A stretch of DNA of 64,000 nt, from contig JACPOL010000008.1 of the NCBI GenBank assembly GCA_016185065.1, positions 124,001 through 188,000 on the forward strand, given 5' to 3'. Below are positions 25,006 to 32,871 of the stretch, piece by piece (position 1 is the first letter of the stretch; each line of letters starts with the position of its first letter). The notes under the pieces were generated by a model, which was not told the DNA's origin, did not search any database, and saw only the letters and a list, made by a program, of their open reading frames with translations. This DNA comes from Chlamydiales bacterium (GTDB lineage Bacteria; Chlamydiota; Chlamydiia; Chlamydiales; Rhabdochlamydiaceae). Both the position numbers and the translations under genes were made by a program.

Positions 25006-27207
25006 CTAACGTTTTTTATCTTCTCTTTCAAGAGGGGGGCTTCTTTTTTTGCGTCTCGCTCTAGAAGAGACCAGCTCCCATGTCGTTTCCAGTGTAATCA
25101 AATTAATAGATGTGGCGCGCACTTGTATAGACTCGCCTGAGAAGTGGCGCTTGCCGCTCGTCTTTCCGATGAGGAGATTTTTTTTGGGGTCAAATTGGAA
25201 GAAGTCATCCTCAAGATCCGAGATGTGAAGAAATCCCTCAAGCATAAGATCGGCCATTTCAAAAAAGAAGCCGAAGGGTTTAAGCCTGGTGATCTGTGCA
25301 GTATAGATTCGCTCGGGGTCTGCCTTCATATACTTGTCGAGCAGGCGTAGTTTTTTCAGCAATTTTACAGAGGATTCTGCGCGGAAGGAGACGCGCTCCT
25401 GATCTGAACATTTCAGAGCGATTTTCTGCATGTCGATGTCCGGGCTCTCTTCACCGAAGAGAACTCGCTGAGTGACGAGATCCGTATACCGACGGATCGG
25501 ACTTGTGAAGTGGCAGTAGTACTCGAGAGCAAGGCCGAAATGGCCAATGTTTTCCGGCGAGTAGTAGGCGAGCTTCATGCTGCGGATAAAAGCTACAGAA
25601 AGCTGCTGGGAAAAAGAGGTCTGTTTAGCCTCTTCAAAAAGCTTCTGAACGTCTTTTGTTTCAGGTTTTGGAGGCAGAGTGAATCCAAGAGATCGAGCAA
25701 GAGCATAGAAGTCCTGGATGTTCTCCTCGGATGGATCTTCGTGAATGCGATAGAGAACCGGTTTGCCGTGCTTGGAAAGGTGAGTTGCAACAACCTCGTT
25801 TGCTTTCAGCATGAACTCTTCGACGAGCTGGTGGGTGATGTCATATTCCACTCTCTTAATTCCAAAAGGCTCTCCTTTCTTATCGATCTCGATGACGAAA
25901 TCGGGAAGAGAGAAGTCGATGCTTCCGCGTTCATAACGCTTCTTTTTTAAGAGCTGGCAGAGCTCAACCATGAGCTCTAAGCTCTTTTTATGTTTGCTCT
26001 CTAGCTTCCCATCGAGGACCTCTTTGGCCTCTTCATAGGTGAACCTCTTTTCGCTCTTGATGATGGCGCGCACAATCTTATAATTCTGAAGGGTTCCTTC
26101 ACGGTCAAAATCCATCAGAACTGAGACTGTTAATCGTTCGACATCGGCGCGCAGACTACAGAGCTGATTCGAGAGCTCTTCAGGGAGCATTGGCAGGCAG
26201 AAGCCGGGAAAGTAGGTGGAGTTACAACGTATCTTCGCCTCGATATCAAGAGCCGACATGTTGGGAACATAGTGGGCGACGTCCGCGATATGCACCCCGA
26301 GATGGTAGATTCCCTTGCTGTCTAATGTAAGGGAGAGGGCGTCGTCATAATCTTTTGCAGTTTCAGGATCTATCGTGAAGCAGGTGGTTCCAGTAAGGTC
26401 TGTTCGGCTTTTATGATCTTTAGGGGTGACCTCGACTCCGAAGCTCTTCGCCTCTTGAATAGCTGCATCTGAAAAGCTGCTGCTGAGATCGAACTCTTCA
26501 ATAGCTGCTGCATTGTCGCACGAGGGGTCTGAGATGTGTCCGATCAGATGCGACATCTCACATAGAGTAGGTTTGTTTTCATCACCCCACTCATCTACTT
26601 TCATGATGATGCGGTCGCCAACTTTTAATGAGCTCTCTTTACCTGCGCGGACGATTACCTCTTTTGCGGTTCCCAAGAGAGGAGCGTGAACAGAGATCTC
26701 TCCTTTAGAAGAGATGGAACGGATCGTTCCACCAAGGTGCGTGCGGCCTCTTCTTAAGACGGCTACAACGCGGCCTTCAGGGCCCTTTTCGGACTGAGAA
26801 TTCGGGTTGATCTCAACTTCGACGTGGTCTCCATCGACCGCATTATCGACGAGATGCTTTGGAATAAAAACATCGTGAGGACACTCGGCGGGATGATCTG
26901 GAATAACGAAGCCGAATCCTCGGGGGTGGACTTTGATGAGGCCTGTGATGACATCAGCTCGAGGTTTTTTAAGGGAGAGCTTCTTCTCGCGAATTTCAAT
27001 GAGTCCCTCTTCGGAGAGCTTCTGTATGATCTCATTGCATAAAGCGTGAAGCGTAGGAGGAAGAGAGAGGCGTTCAAAAAGCTCTTGTGGCTCGAGAGGG
27101 GAGTAGCGCCTGCCCTCCATGAACTGGAGAAGCGTCTTTGTCAGATTTTGCGAGAGCTTGTCTTCTTTTTTAACTGGTTTCTTTGAGCTTGATCTTCTTT
27201 TTGCCAT
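25006..27207 (-). CDS. rnr: Ribonuclease R (RNase II family exoribonuclease)
   Basis: 3'-5' exoribonuclease that degrades structured RNA. I chose the ATG at 27207 (MAKRRSSSKKP), giving 733 residues; an upstream ATG would overlap the preceding gene. Order of domains: winged-helix N-terminus (about 20-85), cold-shock/OB domains (about 90-230), RNB catalytic domain with FTIDPETAKDYDDALSL (catalytic Asp cluster), HYCHFTSPIRRYTDLVTQR, and a C-terminal S1 domain (AQITRLKPFGFFFEMADLML). The tail is Arg/Lys-rich. Confidence 0.94.
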   Translation of the reverse strand: MAKRRSSSKKPVKKEDKLSQNLTKTLLQFMEGRRYSPLEPQELFERLSLPPTLHALCNEIIQKLSEEGLIEIREKKLSLKKPRADVITGLIKVHPRGFGFVIPDHPAECPHDVFIPKHLVDNAVDGDHVEVEINPNSQSEKGPEGRVVAVLRRGRTHLGGTIRSISSKGEISVHAPLLGTAKEVIVRAGKESSLKVGDRIIMKVDEWGDENKPTLCEMSHLIGHISDPSCDNAAAIEEFDLSSSFSDAAIQEAKSFGVEVTPKDHKSRTDLTGTTCFTIDPETAKDYDDALSLTLDSKGIYHLGVHIADVAHYVPNMSALDIEAKIRCNSTYFPGFCLPMLPEELSNQLCSLRADVERLTVSVLMDFDREGTLQNYKIVRAIIKSEKRFTYEEAKEVLDGKLESKHKKSLELMVELCQLLKKKRYERGSIDFSLPDFVIEIDKKGEPFGIKRVEYDITHQLVEEFMLKANEVVATHLSKHGKPVLYRIHEDPSEENIQDFYALARSLGFTLPPKPETKDVQKLFEEAKQTSFSQQLSVAFIRSMKLAYYSPENIGHFGLALEYYCHFTSPIRRYTDLVTQRVLFGEESPDIDMQKIALKCSDQERVSFRAESSVKLLKKLRLLDKYMKADPERIYTAQITRLKPFGFFFEMADLMLEGFLHISDLEDDFFQFDPKKNLLIGKTSGKRHFSGESIQVRATSINLITLETTWELVSSRARRKKRSPPLEREDKKR

Positions 27208-27224
27208 AAGTTTGGTATAATACT

Positions 27225-28040
27225 TTAAATCCGACTTAGAGAGAATCTCTCTTTTTCCCTTTCTATCACCTCTTTGCCGTATTTGGCAGTGAGTTCGGGA
27301 GTTTCTGTATAAATATTCTTTAAAAGTTCCCAAGTTGGGTCTATATGCCACGCCTCTTCGCCGTCAGAAGAGAGGTAGAGGTTCCAGGCGTGGTGGCCGG
27401 TGCGCTGGCCAACGGTGACCTCATCTCTTACAATGTAGGTCTCTCCAGGAGGAATAAGAGCTTTTAACTCCTCATCGGCTTGGAGTTTGTCTATGAAATA
27501 GGCGAGAAGTGGAGCCAGATGTCTGCAGACCCCTCTTTTCATTTTTACGAAATCTTCCAGAGGAATTACAGCAAAAAGAAAGCCGTCCCAGGTGAGGGTA
27601 AAATCTGCGCGCTGGCGCTCACTATGGAAGATCCACTCCTGGAGGAAGAGATCGACCTCTTGCTCAGACTTTTTTGGATTATGTGAGAAGACCTCATGCT
27701 TCACAAAACTACAGGCGAGCCACAAGAGCTCTTCAAGGCATGTGGCATTTTCAATCACGATCTTGCGAAGTTCGAGATACTTCTCTTCAAGCAGGGGGGC
27801 ATTGTAAGGGTCCCAGGAGATAATCTCTCTGCAGAAAGGATCACCCCCAATAGACGCATAGGGCTGCTTTGAGAGGTGCCCGCTCTCTTCTGATACAACT
27901 CGAAATAGTTTTCCCTGGTGCAAAAGGGTCTTCTCTCTCGTGTTGTAGTGCACAAATACTCCGTCTTCAAGCGAGCGCTTATCTGACGCTTCCATCTCTC
28001 CAAATGCGAGGATCAGAATGGGAAGAAGAGCTCTTCGCAT
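27225..28040 (-). CDS. Secreted transglutaminase-like protein
   Basis: 271 residues with an N-terminal signal peptide (MRRALLPILILAFGEMEAS). Three regions fit the Cys-His-Asp core of transglutaminase-like folds: KRGVCRHLAPLLAYF (Cys), GHHAWNLYL (His) and AWHIDPTWELL (Asp). That supports a papain-like enzyme (protease, amidase or cross-linker) exported to the periplasm or beyond; the substrate is unknown. It lies between folD and rnr, with a 2-base gap to folD. Confidence 0.65.
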   Translation of the reverse strand: MRRALLPILILAFGEMEASDKRSLEDGVFVHYNTREKTLLHQGKLFRVVSEESGHLSKQPYASIGGDPFCREIISWDPYNAPLLEEKYLELRKIVIENATCLEELLWLACSFVKHEVFSHNPKKSEQEVDLFLQEWIFHSERQRADFTLTWDGFLFAVIPLEDFVKMKRGVCRHLAPLLAYFIDKLQADEELKALIPPGETYIVRDEVTVGQRTGHHAWNLYLSSDGEEAWHIDPTWELLKNIYTETPELTAKYGKEVIEREKERFSLSRI

Positions 28041-28042
28041 TT

Positions 28043-28894
28043 TTACCGCTGGTAACTTAAAAGGGTGTTCGCAAGGAGCATAGCAATTGTCATCGGGCCA
28101 ACTCCCCCAGGAACAGGGGTGATCTGCGAGCAGAGAGGGGCTACCTCATCGAATGCGACATCTCCGACAATGCGAAACTTGCCATCTGCACTTTGAATGC
28201 GGTTTATCCCCACATCAATGACAACGGCCCCCTTTTTTACCATCTCTTTTCTAACGAATTGAGGGCTGCCGATAGCTGCAACGAGAATGTCTGCAGAGCG
28301 GCATAGGGCTGGTAGATTTTCCGTAAAGCTATTGGCCACAGTCACGGTTGCATTGCAATCTCTGTTTTTTTGCATCAGAATCGCCGCTAGTGGCTTTCCA
28401 ACAATATTGCTGCGTCCCAAGATAACGACGTGTTTGCCTTGAAGTGGCACTTCTGCGTGCTTCAGTAGGATATGGATTCCATGTGGAGTGCAGGGAAGAA
28501 ACCCGTCTAGCTCTCCCAAAAACATCTTGCCTATATTCAGGGGATGGAATCCATCCACATCTTTAAAAGGGGTGATGCGCTCCATTACTCTAGTTGTAGA
28601 GATATGAGCCGGAAGAGGGAGTTGAACAAGAATACCATCTACTTCTGGATTCGCATTTAAAAGATCGATCTCATTCAAGAGGGCTTCTTCGCTTAGGCTC
28701 TCTTTAAATTCGCGATCGATCGAAAGAATTCCGACCTCCTCGCACTTCTTCTGCTTCATTCTAATATAGGTCTTTGAAGCCGGATTTTCTCCTACAAGAA
28801 CAAAAGCAAGACCTGGGCGTCTGCGCGTATGGCGGAGCGCCTCTGTAATGCGCATCTCGATTCCTTTAGCGATCTTTGTTCCATCAATTATCAT
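28043..28894 (-). CDS. folD: Bifunctional methylenetetrahydrofolate dehydrogenase/cyclohydrolase
   Basis: Interconverts 5,10-methylene- and 10-formyl-tetrahydrofolate. 283 residues. Motifs: SKTYIRMKQKKCEEVGI containing the catalytic Lys of YxxxK, VDGILVQLPLP, DVDGFHPLNIG, the NADP-binding VVILGRSNIVGKP and the C-terminal TPVPGGVGPMTIAMLL. The start overlaps the preceding inositol-phosphatase-like gene (ATGA), so they are coupled. Confidence 0.95.
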   Translation of the reverse strand: MIIDGTKIAKGIEMRITEALRHTRRRPGLAFVLVGENPASKTYIRMKQKKCEEVGILSIDREFKESLSEEALLNEIDLLNANPEVDGILVQLPLPAHISTTRVMERITPFKDVDGFHPLNIGKMFLGELDGFLPCTPHGIHILLKHAEVPLQGKHVVILGRSNIVGKPLAAILMQKNRDCNATVTVANSFTENLPALCRSADILVAAIGSPQFVRKEMVKKGAVVIDVGINRIQSADGKFRIVGDVAFDEVAPLCSQITPVPGGVGPMTIAMLLANTLLSYQR

Positions 28895-29691
28895 GAAAGC
28901 AGCGAGACCATCTTTTCGTGGATAAGGCTATTAGTTGCAAGAACAGTTCCCGAAGTAAAAATCGGATGCTTTTTTCCGTCGTAGTGAGTCAGTTTGCCTC
29001 CTGCCTCTTCTAATATTAGCTTTGCAGCAGCAAGATCCCACGGATGAAGGACCACCTCCCAGAAGCCGTCAAAGCGTCCTGCAGCAACATAGGAGATATC
29101 AAGAGCTGCCGAGCCGAGCCGTCTGATTGGCATCCCTATTAGCGCTACACTAGAAAAGACATCGATACATTTCAAGGGGTTCTCTTGAAGATTGTAGGGA
29201 AAGCCTGTTGCAAGAATAGATTTTTCAATTTCGCGAGTTTCGGAGACTTGAAGCCTTGCGCCGTTCAGATAGGAGCCTCTTCCTTTTTCTGCAATAAAGA
29301 GCTCCTGAGTCATCGGTTGATAGACTACTCCGCACAGCGTCTCATCTTTTGTACATGCTGCGATACTAACCGAAAAGAAGGGGATGTTGTGGGCGAAGTT
29401 CACTGTGCCATCGAGGGGGTCGATAACCCATGTAATTGACGAACTCGTGCTGTTACTATCGCCACTCTCTTCTGCCAGAAAGCTGTGATCGGGGAACTGC
29501 TCGCGGATCATCGAGATGATGCACTCTTCCGCTTTGAGGTCATACTCTGTAACTAGGTTGTGGATTCCAGGTTTTGAGTGAATCGCATATTTCGAGTTGA
29601 ATCCGGTTTTTAAAAGTTCACCAGCTTTTAGCGCTGCCTGGATGGCTGTAAAGCAGAGATGTGAGGTGTCAGCAGAGTGTTTTTTATTCAT
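28891..29691 (-). CDS. suhB: Inositol monophosphatase family protein (SuhB-like)
   Basis: 266 residues from the ATG at 29691 (MNKKHSADTSH), which overlaps the MreD-like stop by 8 bases. Metal-binding motifs are clear: FLAEESGDS, WVIDPLDGTVNFAHN and, near the C-terminus, HPWDLAAAKLILEEAGG. The family hydrolyses inositol phosphates or related sugar phosphates; in bacteria SuhB also binds the transcription machinery. The exact substrate cannot be read from the sequence. Confidence 0.88.
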   Translation of the reverse strand: MNKKHSADTSHLCFTAIQAALKAGELLKTGFNSKYAIHSKPGIHNLVTEYDLKAEECIISMIREQFPDHSFLAEESGDSNSTSSSITWVIDPLDGTVNFAHNIPFFSVSIAACTKDETLCGVVYQPMTQELFIAEKGRGSYLNGARLQVSETREIEKSILATGFPYNLQENPLKCIDVFSSVALIGMPIRRLGSAALDISYVAAGRFDGFWEVVLHPWDLAAAKLILEEAGGKLTHYDGKKHPIFTSGTVLATNSLIHEKMVSLLS

Positions 29692-30205
29692 CTTTTTTAA
29701 ACAGTAGATGGCGGAGTCCGCCAATGCGTTTTAAATACTCGTTTACTTTCATCGGGCAAGTAAAACATAGGAATGCATATAGCGCATCTAAAACAGACAT
29801 TCCCACAAGATCGGTTATTAACAAGCGCCAGTTAATCGGAAGGCGAGAGTCGAGAGCGTGTAAAAAGACCAGTTCAAGAGATCCTGCAACAAGGGAGATT
29901 ATCAGCGTAAATAGAGTGAGAGCAAGAGGCTTATCCGCGAAGAAGTGGCGCCTCTGGTGGTAGATCAAAAGGGCAGTTAGGCAGTAGATCACGCTATATG
30001 CGCCGAAACGCATCTGCGAGCTTAAAAGATCTACCAGTAGACCAGTTCCCGCAGCGATCCAGAGAGAGGTTAAAAAGGATGAGCGCATCAGAACGATGGC
30101 AAGGAAAGGTGCAAAAGCGAAGAGGCGTATTGAGGGAAAGAAAGCGGTGCCGAAGATGGCCACCATGAGAGCCAAAATAAAGGGGAGGTAGATCTGCTTG
30201 AGCAT
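29684..30205 (-). CDS. MreD-like integral membrane protein
   Basis: 173 residues, nearly all hydrophobic, with about five membrane segments. The segment GLLVDLLSSQMRFGAYSVIY is like the conserved part of MreD, a rod-shape protein that works with MreB/MreC in peptidoglycan synthesis. The C-terminal tail is basic. No mreB or mreC is adjacent here, which weakens the call. Divergent from the sugar transferase gene with a 45-base gap. Confidence 0.5.
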   Translation of the reverse strand: MLKQIYLPFILALMVAIFGTAFFPSIRLFAFAPFLAIVLMRSSFLTSLWIAAGTGLLVDLLSSQMRFGAYSVIYCLTALLIYHQRRHFFADKPLALTLFTLIISLVAGSLELVFLHALDSRLPINWRLLITDLVGMSVLDALYAFLCFTCPMKVNEYLKRIGGLRHLLFKKDE

Positions 30206-30250
30206 TACGCTAAGTTAATCTCTTTAGAATTTAAATGCAAAACAGCTATT

Positions 30251-30868
30251 ATGCCTGTCAATATGTGTAAACGTCTGTTTGATATTGTCTTTAGTGCATC
30301 GGTTCTCCTGCTTGGATCGCCGATTTATCTGATGATTGCGCTCGCTGTTAGGATCACATCTTCTGGGTCGATATTTTATGCATCAAGCCGTGTCGGTTTG
30401 GGCGGCAAGCCATTTCCTTGCTGGAAGTTCCGCACCATGTTTAAAGATGCTGATTGTAGGCTCAAAGAGCTGCTGGATGGCTGCCCTGATTTAAAAAAAG
30501 AGTGGGAGACCTTCTGGAAACTACAGAATGATCCGCGCGTCACTCCTGTCGGAAGGTTTCTTCGAAAAACTTCGCTAGACGAGCTGCCGCAATTTTGGAA
30601 TGTTTTGAAGGGAGATCTCAGCGTCGTTGGACCAAGACCAGTTACCGCTGATGAGATCGAAAGATACTATGGAGACAAGGCGGAAAAGATTCTCTCTTTA
30701 AGACCAGGAATTACTGGGCTCTGGCAGACTTCGGGAAGAAGCTTGATCACATTTGAAGAGCGGGTAAATCTCGAAGAGAGTTACGTGGAACACTCCTCAT
30801 TTTTTTACGACATAAAACTTATCTTAAAAACGATTCCCTACCTCTTTTTTTCTAGAGGCGCTTTCTGA
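30251..30868 (+). CDS. Polyprenyl-phosphate sugar-1-phosphate transferase (WcaJ/WbaP C-terminal type)
   Basis: 205 residues of the bacterial sugar transferase family: a single N-terminal membrane segment (LFDIVFSASVLLLGSPIYLM), then SSRVGLGGKPFPCWKFRTM, LRKTSLDELPQFWNVLKG, SVVGPRPVTADE and RPGITGLWQTSGR. Such enzymes start glycan assembly by transferring a sugar phosphate from a UDP-sugar to undecaprenyl phosphate. The stop shares one base with the galE start, so the pair forms an operon that can supply and use UDP-galactose or UDP-glucose. Confidence 0.88.
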   Translation: MPVNMCKRLFDIVFSASVLLLGSPIYLMIALAVRITSSGSIFYASSRVGLGGKPFPCWKFRTMFKDADCRLKELLDGCPDLKKEWETFWKLQNDPRVTPVGRFLRKTSLDELPQFWNVLKGDLSVVGPRPVTADEIERYYGDKAEKILSLRPGITGLWQTSGRSLITFEERVNLEESYVEHSSFFYDIKLILKTIPYLFFSRGAF

Positions 30869-31869
30869 TGAGATCTGTGATTGTTACAGGCGGAGCAGGC
30901 TATATTGGCAGCCACGTATGTAAGACATTAAAATCGGCAGGAATCACCCCCATCACATTAGACAACCTTAGCCAAGGGCATAGAAGAGCCGTAAAGTGGG
31001 GCCCGCTGGTCGAGGCGGATATCTCTGATAGGGCTGCTCTCTTAAAACTTGTTCAGGAGTACACTCCATTTGCAGCTATTCATCTCGCTTCGAGCATCAA
31101 TGTAAGAGACTCTTTAAAAAACCCTTTTTTTTATTATCAGAACAATGTTGTTGCCTCTCTGAGACTGCTCGAGAATCTGTGCGAGGCCGGGGTCAAAAAT
31201 TTTGTCTTTTCTAGCAGCGCTGCAGTCTACGGGCAGCCTCAAACTTATCCGATTTCTGAAGAGCATCCAAAACTTCCGACCCATCCCTATGGAAAATCAA
31301 AGCTAATGGTTGAAGAGATCCTGCAAGATCTCCATTCTGCTTACGGGCTTACCTTTGCAGCTCTGAGGTATTTTAATGCGTCAGGTGCTGATCCAGAGGG
31401 AGAGGTAGGCGAAAGCCATAACCCCGAAACTCACCTCATCCCCTTAGTACTAGCCTCAGCGATGGGCAGAGGCCCTACTCTAAGAATAAATGGAGAGGAC
31501 TTCTCAACGCCTGATGGAACTGCAATTAGAGATTACATCCACGTCACAGATCTTGCTGAGGCGCACTTAAAAGCCCTTCTATGGATATGTGAAAATAAGA
31601 AGTGCCTGACTATTAATCTTGGGAAAGGCCAGGGGTATTCCGTGCGCGAGATCATTAGCGCGGTAGAACGCGTGACAGGTCGCACTGTTTCCGTTGAAGT
31701 CGGCCCACGCTTCATTGAAGATCCCACTGCGCTTGTGGCAGATCCGAAAAAAGCTCAAACGCTCCTTAACTGGATGCCTCAGCTCTCTTCGCTAGAGACC
31801 ATCATCTCCACCGCCCACCGCTGGCATCTGCAACTGCCCGCCAGGGAAATGGACGTTAATGGACGTTAA
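30868..31869 (+). CDS. galE: UDP-glucose 4-epimerase
   Basis: Short-chain dehydrogenase fold enzyme that interconverts UDP-glucose and UDP-galactose. NAD-binding GGAGYIGSH is at residues 8-16, the SSSAAVYG segment holds the catalytic Ser, YGKSK is the YxxxK motif, and RYFNASGADPEGEVGESH is characteristic of GalE. 333 residues. The final residues (PAREMDVNGR) and the stop are encoded by a family B repeat whose left arm begins at 31836. Confidence 0.92.
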   Translation: MRSVIVTGGAGYIGSHVCKTLKSAGITPITLDNLSQGHRRAVKWGPLVEADISDRAALLKLVQEYTPFAAIHLASSINVRDSLKNPFFYYQNNVVASLRLLENLCEAGVKNFVFSSSAAVYGQPQTYPISEEHPKLPTHPYGKSKLMVEEILQDLHSAYGLTFAALRYFNASGADPEGEVGESHNPETHLIPLVLASAMGRGPTLRINGEDFSTPDGTAIRDYIHVTDLAEAHLKALLWICENKKCLTINLGKGQGYSVREIISAVERVTGRTVSVEVGPRFIEDPTALVADPKKAQTLLNWMPQLSSLETIISTAHRWHLQLPAREMDVNGR

Positions 31870-32004
31870 TCGACGAGGAACGGACAGGAAATGGACAGGC
31901 GGGCAAGAGAGGGGGAAAGAACTCTTTCTCTATTAAGCGCGCGTCCGTTCTGGTCCTTTTCCTGTCCATTTTCGTCCGTTTATGTCCATTTTTTTTCTGC
32001 GCGC
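31836..32004. repeat. Palindromic TGGACA-type repeat, family B, copy 2
   Basis: Begins GCCCGCCAGGGAAATGGACG and contains AAATGGACAGGCGGGCAAGA, almost as in copy 1 (11276-11454). The right arm carries the complementary units (CCTGTCCATTTTCGTCCG). The right arm is more diverged than in copy 1. It overlaps the last codons of galE and fills the gap between convergent galE and the prenyl synthase gene. Confidence 0.78.
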
Positions 32005-32040
32005 TTTTTCCAAGTCTCCTCTGAGTGAGATTTTTAAGGG

Positions 32041-32871
32041 TTAGTGTACTTTTGGAGAGAGGGAGTCGAGGAGGGAGGAGAGAGGGAGGGATGGGACGGA
32101 GAGGGAGCTCAGGAGAGACGAGACGAGGGTGAGCTTTTCTTGGGCTAGCGCTTGGGCTTGTGAGGGTGTGAGAATCTGCAGGCAGGAGGTGTTATCTTCA
32201 CCCGCATCTTCTAGGTCATCAAAGATCTGATAGGCGATGCCAAACTCTTCACCGATCTGTTTAAGGAGAGCGAGATCTCTTGCAGGAGCTCTTCCGATAA
32301 TTCCACCAAATTCGAGAGCACAAGCAAAGAGCGCGCCGGTTTTTTTTCTATGCATGAGTTCAATTGTTTCAAGATCGAAATCGAGCTCTTCGATGGAGAG
32401 ATCGATCACCTGCCCCCCAAGCATTCCGTTAGCCCCTGCTCTTTCAGCAAGAGTGCGAGTGAGGGCTAACCTCGTTTCAGCATTCAGGCCAGGGGCAGTA
32501 GCCAAGAGTTCAAAGGCGTAGGTCAAAAGGAAGTCGCCAGTAAGAACGGCATGTCCCTCATCGTAAACTTTATGCAGGGTAGGAGCGCCCCTTCGCATGT
32601 CATCATCATCCATACAAGGAAGGTCGTCATGAATGAGCGAATAGGCGTGAATCATCTCGAGCGCACAAGCAGGTGTTAGTGCAACATCTTCTGCGACGTG
32701 GTAGATTTCAGCTGTTTTTATTGTGAGAAGGGGCCGCAGCCTTTTTCCGGACGATAAGCTGTATAAGGCGGCTTCAAAAAGTGGTAAAATCAGGGGGTGG
32801 TGAGCTTCTGAACAGAACTCTTTTAATTTCTCTATGATAGAGCTTCTCAGTGAGTCAAAGCCAGAGAGCAT
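32041..32871 (-). CDS. ispA: Short-chain polyprenyl diphosphate synthase (IspA-like)
   Basis: 276 residues. First Asp-rich motif HDDLPCMDDDDMRRG with the two-residue insertion typical of bacterial farnesyl/geranylgeranyl synthases; second motif FDDLEDAGED. Also GKRLRPLL at the substrate-binding N-terminus. It condenses IPP with allylic diphosphates, using MEP-pathway products from dxs and ispG. Product chain length is not certain. The C-terminal 25 residues are a Ser/Leu/Pro run. Overlaps the ugd end by 25 bases. Confidence 0.9.
   Translation of the reverse strand: MLSGFDSLRSSIIEKLKEFCSEAHHPLILPLFEAALYSLSSGKRLRPLLTIKTAEIYHVAEDVALTPACALEMIHAYSLIHDDLPCMDDDDMRRGAPTLHKVYDEGHAVLTGDFLLTYAFELLATAPGLNAETRLALTRTLAERAGANGMLGGQVIDLSIEELDFDLETIELMHRKKTGALFACALEFGGIIGRAPARDLALLKQIGEEFGIAYQIFDDLEDAGEDNTSCLQILTPSQAQALAQEKLTLVSSLLSSLSVPSLPLSSLLDSLSPKVH

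Noticed and set aside
27207..27351. Upstream extension of rnr
   Set aside because: It would overlap the transglutaminase-like gene by more than 100 bases. The ATG at 27207 gives a normal RNase R N-terminus.
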